Shown here piece by piece: positions 1 through 14,100 of a DNA stretch of 64,000 nucleotides; position 1 is the stretch's first letter, and the number at the start of each line of letters is the position of its first letter. A model generated the notes under the pieces. The model saw only the letters and a list, made by a program, of their open reading frames with translations, made no database searches and had not been told where the DNA came from. The DNA comes from Heliocidaris tuberculata (Eukaryota; Echinodermata; Echinoidea; Camarodonta; Echinometridae): NCBI GenBank assembly GCA_025618425.1, contig CM046842.1, positions 39,620,798 through 39,684,797 of the forward strand, written 5' to 3'. The position numbers were made by a program, and so were the translations under genes.

Positions 1-187
1 TAACCATCAACATCATTAATCATCACTAATTATCATCATCATCACCATTATCATCATCATCATCATCACCATCACTCTCATCACTCTCATCATCATCAGC
101 ATCGCCTTTATCATCACCAGGTCAAAGTCATCATCATGACCATCACCATCATCATCATCATCATTATCACCATCATCATCATCACTC

Positions 188-228
<41 letters not shown>

Positions 229-475
229 TATGTTTGTTCTTCTTGAATACTTATCCTTTTTATTTGTACAGATTTGTACAATTCAGCTTACTGGCTGCCA
301 TACAGATTTTCAATAAATATACCATTCAATAAATAAATCATTATCATCATCGCCTTTATCATCATCAGCGTCATCACTGTCATCATCACCAACATCATCA
401 TCATCACCATAATCATCACTCTCATCATTATCATTATCATCATCATCATCATCATCATCTTATCATCATCAGAAT
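1..475. repeat. (ATC)n / (GAT)n microsatellite, interrupted
   Basis: Nearly continuous ATC/ATT triplets at 1-235 and again at 335-475, separated by about 100 bp of ordinary sequence. It lies in the TGFBRAP1 intron after exon 16. The long Met/Ile-rich open frame across it is an artefact of the repeat. Confidence 0.95.
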
Positions 476-487
476 CTATGACCTTAC

Positions 488-560
488 CTTGGTTGCATTT
501 TCCGGTTCTTTTCTCATGGCCCAGTCTACGTATCTCCAAACTAATTCATGATCGGACAAG
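488..560 (-). CDS. TGFBRAP1: TGFBRAP1 coding exon 16 (residues 534-558), last in window
   Basis: Encodes SLSDHELVWRYVDWAMRKEP, matching the ELVWAYADWVL block. GTAG acceptor and GTAAGG donor, ending in phase 0. Remaining exons lie left of base 1; bases 1-480 are mainly ATC/GAT repeats with no exon. Confidence 0.92.
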
Positions 561-2091
561 CTACATAGGTGAAAGATGGATATATCTTGAAATTAAAATT
601 CATTCTCAAGAAAAGTATTAGCATCAATTACAATACCTAAAATGATATCATATTAACATTACAATAGACCATAGAGCAGCACTTATATGTATATTACAAA
701 AAACAGAAAATGAGATCAAACTGTTACATATACACTGTAGATAACTAAGCATCAATAATGAAGAATCATACATTTTTTGAAAAATAGAAGATAAACATAA
801 ATATTTCACATGGGGCAAATATCATGGAATCACCCTGAAGGAATAAGAGTAAAAAGATCTGAAGAAAGAAAGAAAGAGAACAAATTGTTCAGCTCACCTT
901 GATAAGAAATCTATCACAAAACCTAATCCTGGGAAGGTTTCATCTGCAGCATCACCATCAACTAATCTAAATATACAATGACAAAGAAGAATCATTAAAT
1001 TAAATGATAAATAGCACGCCTTTGAGAATGGCCCTGTCTTATTAAAAAGATTGATCGCAAGTCCACCAATCAAGTGCAAACTTACAAACTCCTATCTCTG
1101 TTTTACAGAGTTGTGGTTGATATCAAGTTACTATTGATCTGGATCACTTGCAACTCTTAATAAGACAAGGATCAGAACTTTCTTGGAAATGAGCCCCTTT
1201 CTTTTATAGAATCCTGGATCTGCCCCTGAGTAGATATACAATCAAACCTGCTCCAGCTACTACCTGTATAGAAAGACCACCTGTCTATAAAGACCACAAT
1301 TTTTGTTTCCCTTGAAAAATGTTTCTCATTGAAACATGTATCAAAATGGCATTAAACTGGCAAAACTTGAAGAGTGCCATCTTACAGTAACTGCTAAATT
1401 GAGATTATAATTTGAAAATTAATTGCATTTTATTTTGAATTTCAACAAACAGCTGTCTGGAAAATAGGCACATTTCATATTTAAAACTATTATTTTTGAC
1501 GTTACACATGTGGGAAATTGCCTACAGATACATTCTAAGCTTCTACAAACTAGAATGGGGCATGATGGGAAAATGAGAGGCACAGACACTTTTCAAATCC
1601 TGTTAAAAATGGCGCCATTAGGAGCTTCAATTTACTGTCACTTTAAAGGAACCTGTACATAAAGACCACCTGCTCATAAAGACGGCTTTGCTAGTCTCCC
1701 TTGAGCGGTCTTTATAGACAGGTTTTACTGTACCTTGCCCAGATGGCCATGGCTTGTTCGCAGTCTCCCTGGTATTTGTGGAGGAGCGCCAGCGCATGGT
1801 GACGACCGAATCGCTGCAGGTATTCTCGGCTGTCCTCAGGGTCGCAGGAGTTCTCGTTTGAGATGAGGGTGATGAGTTTGGTTGGGTTGGACTCGGCGTA
1901 GAGCTTCAGCAGGGCAGTATCAACCTCCTAATAGAAGAGAGAAAAGAGTGAGACATTCTTAGGAAAAGCGGCTTCTTTATGAAAAAAACAACAAACATAA
2001 TAAAGAGAGACAGACAGAGGGGGAGAGACAGAGAGAGATAGAGAGAGAAAGAAAGACACAGAGAGAGAGACAGACAGATGGGGAGAGAGAG

Positions 2092-2129
<38 letters not shown>

Positions 2130-5100
2130 AGATTGAGAGATGGTGGAAGAGGGAGGCAGTATTGAGAGAGAGAGACAGAGAAAATGAATTACATTGGAAC
2201 TTCATCATGAAGACAACAGTTTAACAAACTCTCATTATAACAAGGTCATTTTTCTGGTCCCACTTCTTTGTATTCTATTGGTTTTTTAGCCCTGATATAA
2301 CAAGTGTTGTGAGATAGTGATGTCAAAACAAAAAACACGTTGTTGCAATAAAGATGAGAAGGCGAAGATTAAGTTGTGTTGCTTCTCGTTTAATCTTGAA
2401 GTATAAATTCAACAACTGTGTGACGATTTCTTTTAGTAGCTTTTGTGTTAAAAATGAAGAAATCTATAATGCAAACTCAATGGATTGCTTAGCGTATCAC
2501 TAACTCATATGGCTGCGCGATCTTTTCCCAGTGACATCGCCTAGTCTTGGTCTAGTCGTAAATTACATTTTTTTTTTTAAATTTAAATTTCATACTAAAA
2601 AGACACATGTCATGACAACAAGGTTTCGATATAAAGAGGTAATTTCTTTGGTCCCAAGTAGTTTGCTATAACGAGGTTCCACTGTACATATATAGAGCTT
2701 ATGGGCATTTGGTAACATAGCTAACACCAAAAAAAATCTTTCTTAATTAAAGTGAAACAACAAAGACAAATTTTCAAACAAAAAAGATTTTTTTTTTTTT
2801 TTCAAGGAAGATATGAGACATTTCTGCATGATCTCAAGACTCTTTATGAGCCACCATGATTTGTGATAGATTGTCAGAATTGAACTCTTAGGTTAAAGGG
2901 AAGCTTGAGTTCTGGGAAAGGTAAAAAAATAATTTGTGATCGTTCTCATTCTTTTTATGTTAGTTTGGAAGATTATCATAGTAGATATGTCCCCTGATAA
3001 ATGTTCTCACATTCAAAATATGACAAGAAACAGCTGAAATGTTAGGGCCGAACATTTGTGTGTAGTCCCATATACACATTTCTGTGTGCAGTGCATGTGA
3101 CTCTCGGCAGCATTGAGTCAATTTCTTATCATTTTGGGGATTCCAAAACCTTACAGCATACACCAATTCTTATTTGCTATATAATTAACCTTTCCCCATT
3201 TCTTTGACACAGTTTCTTTCACAATTCAATCTCACGACCAGAACTCAACTTTATCTTTAAGTACTGGCTCATAATGCTTGATTCATTGTTAAATTAGGCG
3301 TAAAATACTAATATCTATCCCCACATTCCTGAGGTAATAAATTTCAAAATGACGTGTGAATATGTTTATAAAGAGTTTCACATGTCACAAGGTGTCAAGG
3401 ATACTTTACCAGTTTCATGCCAACTGCCAGGTCTGTCTCCCTCATATCCTCTAGGAAGTCCATGAGGAAGCGCTTACACTCGGCCAGCTTATCAGGCTTT
3501 CCTCGGACTACCTGACTGATGTCAGCAAAGTCGTGGAGCGGCGGGATGGCTCGATGGAAGTTGGAATTAGAAGGCAGGAGGTTTGGGTAGAGGCAAATCA
3601 GCTGTTGCATAGCCATGAACAAGAATGCCAAACATACAGTAGACATTTTCCAGGAATTTTAAGCGCAAAGTCGGAAAGGCGGAAATGAAATTATTGGAAA
3701 AAGAGGAAATTTTCTGACTAGGTTCTCTTCATTTTCTGCTGGTTCCTGGTATTGAGTGTAGTTTAACCCTTTCGAGACAATTAATCACATTTTATGGTTT
3801 GGCTCAATAACTTTGATTGAGAGCTCTAAAAAAATAAGCAGATGCATGAGTAGAAAGAGCAAAAATTTCTGTACACACCATGCCCATTTTTGTTGCATGA
3901 CCACTTTGCGTTTGATGCCAGGAATTCTAACAACGAGAATAAGCTTTAAAGTGATTGATTAACTTTGTGAAAAATTGTAAAATCAGCTCATATGCCAGTG
4001 AATTGTGTGCAGTCCTCTAACTACATATATACTTAAGGATATGTGAAAGTATGAGAGAAAATGGAACCCGTTTACTATCCTAAAAAAGAGAAAATCGCGA
4101 TCAATCGCTAGCGCAAGTCGCTCTGCTTCTTCGCTGCGCTGCAGTCACAAAAACCAAGCACCAGCGCTTGACGATTTCAGAGCGGGTTTCCAGCCCGTAC
4201 GGTATTCTGTGATAGAGCGAGGTATACTAACCGTAAGAGTTCTTTAGGGTTCGGTGGTACTCTATCCCGACATCAATGTTCAATCGTAAATATCTTGATA
4301 TATAAACAACCGATCAGCTTATAAAACTCAGGGGATTCCTGTCTGAGCTAAAGGTTTGCAATTATGATTACAGCATTAGCTGGAACAGTGATTTTTTTTT
4401 TTCAATCCTGGGCAAAGTTAATCAATCCCTTTAAAAGAAAAACATTATGGTTGCCAATTTGAAGAACAAAATGTGATCAGTTTAGCCCTTGATTAATTCC
4501 CGTCCTGAAAGGGTAAATACCTGGTTGGGAGATGGTGACCTGTAAATGATGAGCCTACAGGTCCCTGGCCTGTAAACTGTGGGTGAAGGACAGACCCGGT
4601 CAGGTTCTTTTCATTTCCTGCTAGGACTATGCACTAGTTTTACTGAGTTAATGTACATGTATATGACACAAGAGATATTAAGTCTTTAAATTTTCATATA
4701 TACTACTTACACATAACTTGACTGTACAGAAACACAATAATCGGCTGCTCCCATTGTCTTACCTCTCTCACATCCAGCTTAGCTTCCTTGAAAAGCTCCA
4801 TGGAATCGGCGAAATTGAGTTGAGAGAACTGGATAAAACCAGCTTGCTGCTGAATACGATTGTACATCTACAAGAAAATAAATGACACCTTATTTTGACT
4901 ACAAATACATTTGTACTTTTCTTTATTATCCACTATGCATTGATTTAATCATTTATTTAATTAGTTATTGTCGACCAAATATTGCACTCACAATTATGAA
5001 TAAATAATTAAATAAATGAATAAATCAATGCATATTAAGTTTGCTCTCTCTTTCCGCTGCAACCAACTATTGCACTAAAACTCCAATAAAGAAACATGCA

Positions 5101-8100
5101 TTAATGATTCTTTGATGTATTCTGTTACCTTTGTTCAAATTGTTGTATTTCATTTATTAAGTGCCAAAACTTTATAGTAATAACAATAAAAATTAACTGC
5201 TGTACTTTCTTTATGTTCACTGCTGATTGGTCACCCTGTTTTCAATGTTCATTTGCACCTGATTTGATTCTTTTTTTGTATACTGATTATGATAATCCCA
5301 AATTTGGGATTTTATCACAAATAAAGTGATTTGATTTAGACCCAATTTATATGTGGGTAAAACGTGCTCACAGGAACTCATGAAGGGAATGCTTTACAGT
5401 TTGCTCACACCAGACTCGTTGGATTTCCAAATTAGTGCCTGCACAAATCTCCATGCAGCAAAAGAAGAAAACTCCTGGGACATCAACCTATTCGCGATTA
5501 CTTGGAGTATGGAGAATATATAGACTTTGGGTTCCTCCCTCTGTCTTTGTCTCTCTTCTTCCGAACACCTCTTGTTTTTCTCCTCCTCACCCCTTTTTCT
5601 TCCTCTGTCCCTCTCTCCTCCCTTCCTTCCTCTTTTCCCTTTCTTCCTTTCGTTCCTCCTTTCCTCCATCTCTCCTCCATTCCCCCTCATCGGTACCTCC
5701 CTCTTCATCCTCTCTCCTCCATTCCCCCTCATCGGTACCTCCCTCTTCATCCTCTCTCCTCCATTCCCCCTCATCGGTACCTCCCTCTTCATCCTCTCTC
5801 CTCCATTCCCCCTCATCGGTACCTCCCTCTTCATCCTCTCTCCTCCATTCCCCCTCATCGGTACCTCCCTCTTCATCCTCTCTCCTCCATTCCCCCTCAT
5901 CGGTACCTCCCTCTTCATCCTCTCTCCTCCATTCCCCCTCATCGGTACCTCCCTCTTCATCCTCTCTCCTCCATTCCCCCTCATCGGTACCTCCCTCTTC
6001 ATCCTCTCTCCTCCATTCCCCCTCATCGGTACCTCCCTCTTCATCCTCTCTCCTCCATTCCCCCTCATCGGTACCTCCCTCTTCATCCTCTCTCCTCCAT
6101 TCCCCCTCATCGGTACCTCCCTCTTCATCCTCTCTCCTCCATTCCCCCTCATCGGTACCTCCCTCTTCATCCTCTCTCCTCCATTCCCCCTCATCGGTAC
6201 CTCCCTCTTCATCCTCTCTCCTCCATTCCCCCTCATCGGTACCTCCCTCTTCATCCTCTCTCCTCCATTCCCCCTCATCGGTACCTCCCTCTTCATCCTC
6301 TCTCCTCCATTCCCCCTCATCGGTACCTCCCTCTTCATCCTCTCTCCTCCATTCCCCCTCATCGGTACCTCCCTCTTCATCCTCTCTCCTCCATTCCCCC
6401 TCATCGGTACCTCCCTCTTCATCCTCTCTCCTCCATTCCCCCTCATCGGTACCTCCCTCTTCATCCTCTCTCCTCCATTCCCCCTCATCGGTACCTCCCT
6501 CTTCATCCTCTCTCCTCCATTCCCCCTCATCGGTACCTCCCTCTTCATCCTCTCTCCTCCATTCCCCCTCATCGGTACCTCCCTCTTCATCCTCTCTCCT
6601 CCATTCCCCCTCATCGGTACCTCCCTCTTCATCCTCTCTCCTCCATTCCCCCTCATCGGTACCTCCCTCTTCATCCTCTCTCCTCCATTCCCCCTCATCG
6701 GTACCTCCCTCTTCATCCTCTCTCCTCCATTCCCCCTCATCGGTACCTCCCTCTTCATCCTCTCTCCTCCATTCCCCCTCATCGGTACCTCCCTCTTCAT
6801 CCTCTCTCCTCCATTCCCCCTCATCGGTACCTCCCTCTTCATCCTCTCTCTCTCCTTCCCTCCGTCTCTCCTCCATTCCCCCTCATCGGTACCTCCCTCT
6901 TCATCCTCTCTCCTCCATTCCCCCTCATCGGTACCTCTCTCTTCATCCTCTCTCCCTCCTTCACTCCCTCTCTCCTCCATTCCCTCCTCTCTTCCCCTTC
7001 CTTCCTTCCTTCCGTCCGTCCCTCCTCCATATCTCCTTCCCTCCCTCTCTTCCATTCTTCTACCTACCTTCCTACCTCTCTTTCTCCCTCACTCCCTCTC
7101 TCCCTCCTTCATTCCCTCTCTCCCTCCCTCTAACTCTGTTTTACATCAGTACCATATACATGACCATTCCATATTTACCTGCATGAATTTGTCCTTTCCT
7201 AAACCAGCTTTACGGTAGTTTTTGGCAAGATTAAGAGCTTCCTCCACTCGTTTGTCGGCTAACAACGCCTGAACCTATAAAACAAAATAGACAAAGAAAG
7301 AAAAAAAGAATACATACACATTTCATCATATATTACGTAAAATCCTCTCACTTTGAAATAATCTTTCACAATAATATAAAACCAGAAACTTTCACGAATC
7401 GTTAATGACAGCCAATTTCGCAGCAAGAAACTTTCGCAAATTGCAATAATTTTATGTTGTTTCAATTGTGATTTTATTATTTCGCGGCATGAAACTTTTG
7501 CGAATCTTGCCCCCTCGTGGTATTCTCAAAAGTTTCATGAACGCAAAAATTTCTGGTTTTACAGTGAACAAATCATACCTTATTAGACATGTAACTGATT
7601 GCATTATCTACACTTATGGAAAATTCAGACACGACGCTGTAAAAAAAAACACCCCAAAATAAATTAGAAAAGCAGAGTAGGTTTCACATTATTGTATATC
7701 ATAGCACACGGATCAGAGAGTTTACATGTAGCTACAGTACATGGATAAATATTTCATCCCAAATATTAACTCTTGCCAGTCATTTGGAAGGAAAGTTTTG
7801 CCGGAGAAGCCTTTGGTGTCGCTTTATAGTGTCAAGTCTGAACAGGGCTTTGATAATCAGAGCTGAGTGCTTTCATCTTCTCATGAGTGCAAATCAGATT
7901 AACGAACTTTAAGGGCCTGTCTCCCATTATCACTCTCTAAAATAAAAAATAAAAAAATCTCCTCTGATGCTCATACTTTAAAGTTATCATATGCACTGTC
8001 AGCAAATGAAAAAAAAAAGAATAAAAGATGTACACACATGCTGATATAAATCACTAATTTGAATCATGACTTCTTCAAAAACAAGTAATCAATTTATTTG

Positions 8101-11100
8101 ATTAATTTGATTTATATTGTTGATTTAAATCACAGTTAAAAAAAAATACATATATACATGTAATCTTTTTTTCTTTTACCTGTTTCTCAACTGGAAGGGG
8201 CACCAATGCATAGACTTCTTTATTAGAAGCCACAAACATCTTCCCCTCAAAGTCACCTAACAACTTCCCTCCTTGGAATGGAATGGTCTGTTTCTGCTGC
8301 TGGTCCAACACACTGGTGAATGAGAGAGAATTGAGTGGAGAGGGTTATTCCATTTGAGAAGGGGTTAACTATGACAGGGGGAAAGCGCAAACAGTGGCAT
8401 AGGGCATTTTGAATGCTAAAGGTGTGCTAACATTATCCACCATATTCAGAGAAATTAAGGTGTATATTCAACAACTGAGAAACAAATTATTTACCCAAAA
8501 GAAATTTAATAAAAGGCAGAGAACAGATAAAGATCAGGTATAAAAAATGAATTACATTTCACAAGGAAGCAGAACAATTTGAATTAAAAAAAAAAGTAAC
8601 ACAAAAGGGGAAACACCTTAAACAGAGCTTGAAAACAGAAATAAACAAGAAACAAGAGATGAATAACAATAATAATAACAATATGAAGAGAAAGAAAGAC
8701 AAGAAGAAAAAGATAAATAAAAACATTTTTAAAAAGACACATCAAAGTAGAAGGTAAAAAAAAAGGTAAAAAAGATGAGGAAAAGATAAGAAAAGGTAAG
8801 CATAAAAAGAAGAAGATGAAGAAGGGGAAGGAGAAGAATAAAAATATGAAGGAAAGGAAGAAGTAAAAAAAAGAATGAATAAGAAAAAAGAGAAAAGGAT
8901 AAAATGAGTAAAGAAAAGAATAACATGAACAAGTTGAAGGGATACGAAGAGGAGAAGAAAAGGAACTAGATCAAGAAGAAAGGGAAAAGGAAGAGGAAGA
9001 ATGAGAAAAAAACTGAGGAAACGAAGAAAAAGAGGAAAAAGAAATAAAACAGAAGCAGAAGCATGATAACTATATGTAGAATCATACATCGTAGATGGAA
9101 ATAAAATAGACAAAAAATAGAAAGAAGCATTTACCTATGAACTGTAAGAAATTCATCATCCAATGCTACGACATACGGGAAGGTATAACTGACAGCACAC
9201 ACAGACTCCGCCCATTTCAATGGCGGCCTCTGCGACATACCCCCGGATGTAACAAACATACCCAGTGCACCGGGTCCTGCCAGTAAAAACTCCTCCTATG
9301 TATGAAAAGAAGAAGAAAAAAAACAACAAAAAACAATAATATGTAAAACAGATGTAAATTAAAGAAACTTGCAGTTACAATGTAACCATCAAGTAAACAT
9401 CAGAAGATAGAAATACATGTAAACTTGAATTATACAAATATTTCTGAAGCACCAAACACTGCAAGTAAAAACCTCGCCTACATGTAAACAAACATATAGA
9501 AGGCAGGGGAATAAAAGGGAATTGAATTTTTAACAATTAACTATAAAGCACCTTTAAAAATGGAATAAAGACATACCCCCTTGCCCCCCCCCCCTCCTCC
9601 CCGATGTCTGTAAAAATTTCTTTAAAATATGAAATGAAACGGAAATTACAGACAATTAATAGACTAGTCCATTTGATGCTCCAATACAACCAACAGCAAA
9701 CCTAGCAAAGTTCTTTCTGTTGAAGGTTTTTTTTGTTGCCCAAGGGGCTACATGTACCTTGAGCAATGATTCGCACACTAAAATCCATTGTGTTGTTCAT
9801 CTTGTGCTATGCAACCTGTGATATAATAAAGGGAGGTATTTTTTATATCACAGGCTTTCATTGCGCAAGATTAACATTTTTTGCGTTGGGTGCAGCCCAC
9901 ATCGTGTGTATGTTGTCTTGCACTGTTTAACCCTTTCTAGACAATTCATGAAATTATGTTTTATTTGTTTCACTGTTAACCCTTTGGAGACAATCAACCA
10001 CATTTTGTGGTTTGGCTCAATAACTTTTGATTCAGAGCTTTTAAATATACCACGTGCCTGAGTAGAAAGAGTAAAAATGTCTGCACACACTATGTCCATT
10101 TTTGTTGCATGAACATTTTGCGCTTAATGCTAGGAATTTTAAAAACGAGAATAAGCTTTAAAATCCTTAATTTGGCAAAATAATGAGAGCTTCAAAATCA
10201 TTGGTTTTTAAACAAAATTGGCAATTTCTTTAACTTTTCAACAAATTCCTAACCATGTATATTGTTTTCAAACACATTACACCTTATTAGAACCATGTAG
10301 CACTAAAAGAAAAATATTATTGTTGCCAGTTTGAAGAACAAAACATGATCAATTTAGCCCTTAAATAATTCCTGTCCTGAAAGGGTTAAAAGAGAAGGTT
10401 GAGTTCTGGGAAAGGTGAGAAATAATTCTTTTTTCCTTTTATGACAGTTTGGAGAATATCATTTAATAGAAATGTTGCCCAAAAAGGATTTTTCCACAAA
10501 TGCCCTCATATTCGAAATATGACATGAAATAGCTGAAATGTTTGGGCCGAGCATTCATCCACACTGCGTGTGCAGTCCCATATACATGTACCCTTTTTGT
10601 GTGTTGTGCATGTGCTTTTCAGCAAGATTGGGTCCATTTCTTGATGATTCCAGAACCTCACAGTACACACAAATTCTTATGTAGACATGATCAACCTTTC
10701 CCAATTGCTTTGAGATTGTTTCTTTCAAAATGTAATCGCATGACCAGAACTCAACTTTATCTTATCTTTATCTTATGTCCCTTGGAGAGGATTGAAAGCC
10801 GTCGGTTCCTTGGTTGCCTATTTACAAACACACATTCTTAGAATGCAGGTAAAATAAACCATCCAAGTACATGTAAACAGGGAACTAATTTTAGAAATCG
10901 AACCTACCCTCCCGACTCTCTTGATGACTGGTGTGGTGTGCTCAGACTCCACGGGGAAGAGGTCAGTGATCTGACCCGTGTCATAGTTCACCAGGATGTA
11001 CTGGTTGCTAAGGGCAACGCATACGCAGAACGAATCAATACCCTGCGGAAGAAAAAAAAAAATAGATACATGAACATTGGCTGATGTCCAGAAAGGTTTA

Positions 11101-14100
11101 CTAACTTTAGTCCAGGGCCTTGTTTCACAAAATTTGTTATCGATAACTAATGCCCAATTTCTATGACAAATTTGCTCTCAGCCAATCAGATGCGAGTATT
11201 TCAGTAGCTTATATCTGTTACTGTAATATGTTATTGATAATAAGTTATATGAAACAGGGCCCAGGTTTATATCCCAACAAAGGTGGTAGAGTTAGTTCCC
11301 CAATTTATTGAGTCCAGGGCCCTGTTTCATAAAACTTGTTATCAATAACAAGTTATAATAACTGTTATAAGCTACTGAAATCCTTGCATCTGATTGGCTG
11401 AGAGCAAATTTGTTATAGCAATGAGGTAGTTGTACATGTTTTATGAAACAGGGCCCAGATTATTAAAATAACGATGACAACAATAATTGCTGTTTGTTAT
11501 ATGTAGTGCCTTACTGGTTTAATACAATGCAGCCGACCAAAGCGCTTACAGCATTATTACCCAGTCACTGGATTCAATCGCAATTCTGCACATTTACACA
11601 GTGTACATTCTCCTTTCCTCTTGGGAGCAGTCCAGCCAGTTGCCTGTTTCCTAATCCAACCGCAATCATGTTGGCATCCCACCGGGTACCCATTTTACAC
11701 CTGGGTGGAGGGGAGCAATGCAGAGAAAATGCCTTGCTCAAGGACCCACGACCTTTGCATTCCCAGTCATAAAACACGACACCTCTACGATCACAGATCT
11801 ATACATTAGATCTCTCTATCTATACATACATCTCTTTATGATAGGTCTATACATTAGCCTGTATTCATGAAAGCTTACCAACTATAGTCCAGGTTTACAC
11901 CCTCATGAAATGTGGAGTGTTAGTCCACTAATTTATGGAGCATCAAGTATCAAACTATTGATAGAAACATGATCCTGATCGGTAAAGGGTAGGCATTTTT
12001 TCCATCCATGACAGTGACCATTCTATGGCTTGTAATGTTAGTAGAAAACCAAATTTTACCAAATTTCAACTCGTTCAGTGATGTCCTTCACAATGAAACC
12101 GTAAAACAGCTCTCTTCAATTAAATACTTATTTTCTACTGGCCTTCAAACTTTCAAAATTTGTCAAATGTCCGTCCGTGACTAAATGATCAGGCTCACAT
12201 TAGCATGTATTCATAATGGTGGACTAATATATTATCTAAACCTGGTTGAACTGAGTAAATGTGCCACGCTCTTTAATTCATATTAAGTCTTTTGCCACAT
12301 TTTTCAACGAATGCAACGAACAGAGGATCGCCACAGTCGACTTTTGGCAAAAGCACAATGTAAATGCACAATATACTAAACAGAAAAGTGGCAGTCTTGG
12401 TATTCCTTTCGTAGTGAATAAAGACTTGTGGTTTACAGCGTTATGCGTAAACAATGCTTAAGGGTAAAAAAAATAGTCCTTTACTTACCACATTGACAGG
12501 CATGTCAGGGATAGATACATCTTTGACTAGGACCATCTTGTCCTCCGTCACTGAATAGACCTGGACTAGACGCCTTCTTGTGGCTACTGCAATCTAATGA
12601 TGGATGGAGAGAGAGAGAGAGAGAGAGCAAAAGAGAAAGAAAGAAAAATAGTGAGAATGACAAAGCGAGAGAGAGAGAGGTTTACATGTACTGTATATGG
12701 GAACATTTACATGTACATAATTTACATGGTAGACAAGGATCATCGTATCGTGTACTATGGAACAAATCTGGACTACGCGTCTCCTTGAACTACTGCAACC
12801 TGATGATGCGTCACGAAACATAGAAATAAAACAGTACCGTTTCGTCTTCTTTCAGAGTAGACCACGACAGTATAATTCTTGCCCACTAGCTTCTAGACAG
12901 TTTATTTCACAAAAGCTAATGTATGCCCAGTGCTCAACTTAACTTTAACGTTAACAGAAAACACAGGTATGAAACAATGTATTGCCTACCTCGACACTGA
13001 ATGCACTTCCACTTCTTGGATTCTCATTGACACAGAAAGATGTAACCTTTGAAAAATAAGAAAGATAGGAATATAAAAACAAGATTCTGGTTGACTGCTT
13101 CCTCTAACATTACCATACATGCACCTGTACCAGATTCTGTGCAGAAAATTCATTTTCTTAAGTTTGCATGGATTCTTGAATTCCAAAACAACATGGCAGT
13201 CTATAGTTTAAATTCATAGCAAATAAAGAGTGAAATGATCTTCATGGCATGATATCCAATATTTTTTCTTCATTTATACCTAATAATTGTTCAGTTACAT
13301 TTCTGCCATCTGGTGACAAAGATGAAATTTTGAAGAACTTTCAACCCTTTCTTTGGAATTGTTCAATTGAAAAGAAGAAGAAGAAGAAGAAGAAGAAGAA
13401 GAAGAAGAAGAAGAAGAAGAAGAAGAAGAAGAAGAAGAAGAGAAGAAGAAGAAGAAGAAGAAGAAGAAGAAGAAGAAGAAGAAGAAGAAGAAGAAGAAGA
13501 AGAAGAAGAAGAAGAAGAAGAAGAAGAAGAAGAAGAAGAAGAAGAAGAAGAAGAAGAAGAAGAAGAAGAAGAAGAAGAAGAAGAAGAAGAAGAAGAAGAA
13601 GAAGAAGAAGAAGAAGAAGAAGAAGAAGAAGAAGAAGAAGAAGAAGAAGGAGGAGGAGGAGAAGAAGAAGAGGAGGAAGAAAAGGAAGAGGAAGAAGAAG
13701 AGGAGGAAGAGGAGGAAGAAGAAGAAGAAGAATAAGAGGAAGAAGCTAGGAGAGGGAGAAGACAAGGAAGAAGAGGAAGAGGAAGAGTAAGAGGAGGAAG
13801 AGGAAGAGGAAGAGGAAGAAGAAGAAGAAGAAGAAGAAGAAGAAGAAGAAGAAGAAAAATATATGCCTTTTTTCTTTATATCCTCCAGTGTAAAGAATTA
13901 CGTTGGTCCCATCTCAGTCAGGATGGTATATATCTGTAGTTCAGCAAAGTTATTTGGAAATTGATGCTAACATAGATATATATTTCAAGGGAAGATTGAA
14001 ATTGCATATATAGCTATTATGAGTTTCCTCCATTTGCTAATTACTTAGCTAAGCAAAGTAATCAAATTCAAATAAACCAAGAAATACTTACCCCCTTAAT

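Noticed and set aside
2960..3166. 65-codon frame shared with 60672-60869
   Set aside because: Looks conserved (NDKKLTQ, SHALHTEMCIWDY), but both lie in copies of MITE family Q. The third copy near 10560 has indels and stops, so the likeness is shared transposon ancestry.
5394..7218. Long open frames on both strands (up to about 580 codons)
   Set aside because: They are produced by the 42-bp minisatellite, whose length is divisible by three, and they lie in a TGFBRAP1 intron. Opposite-strand and shifted frames are equally open.
13249..13765. Poly-Lys/Arg/Glu/Ser/Phe frames
   Set aside because: Pure GAA/TTC microsatellite read in different frames.
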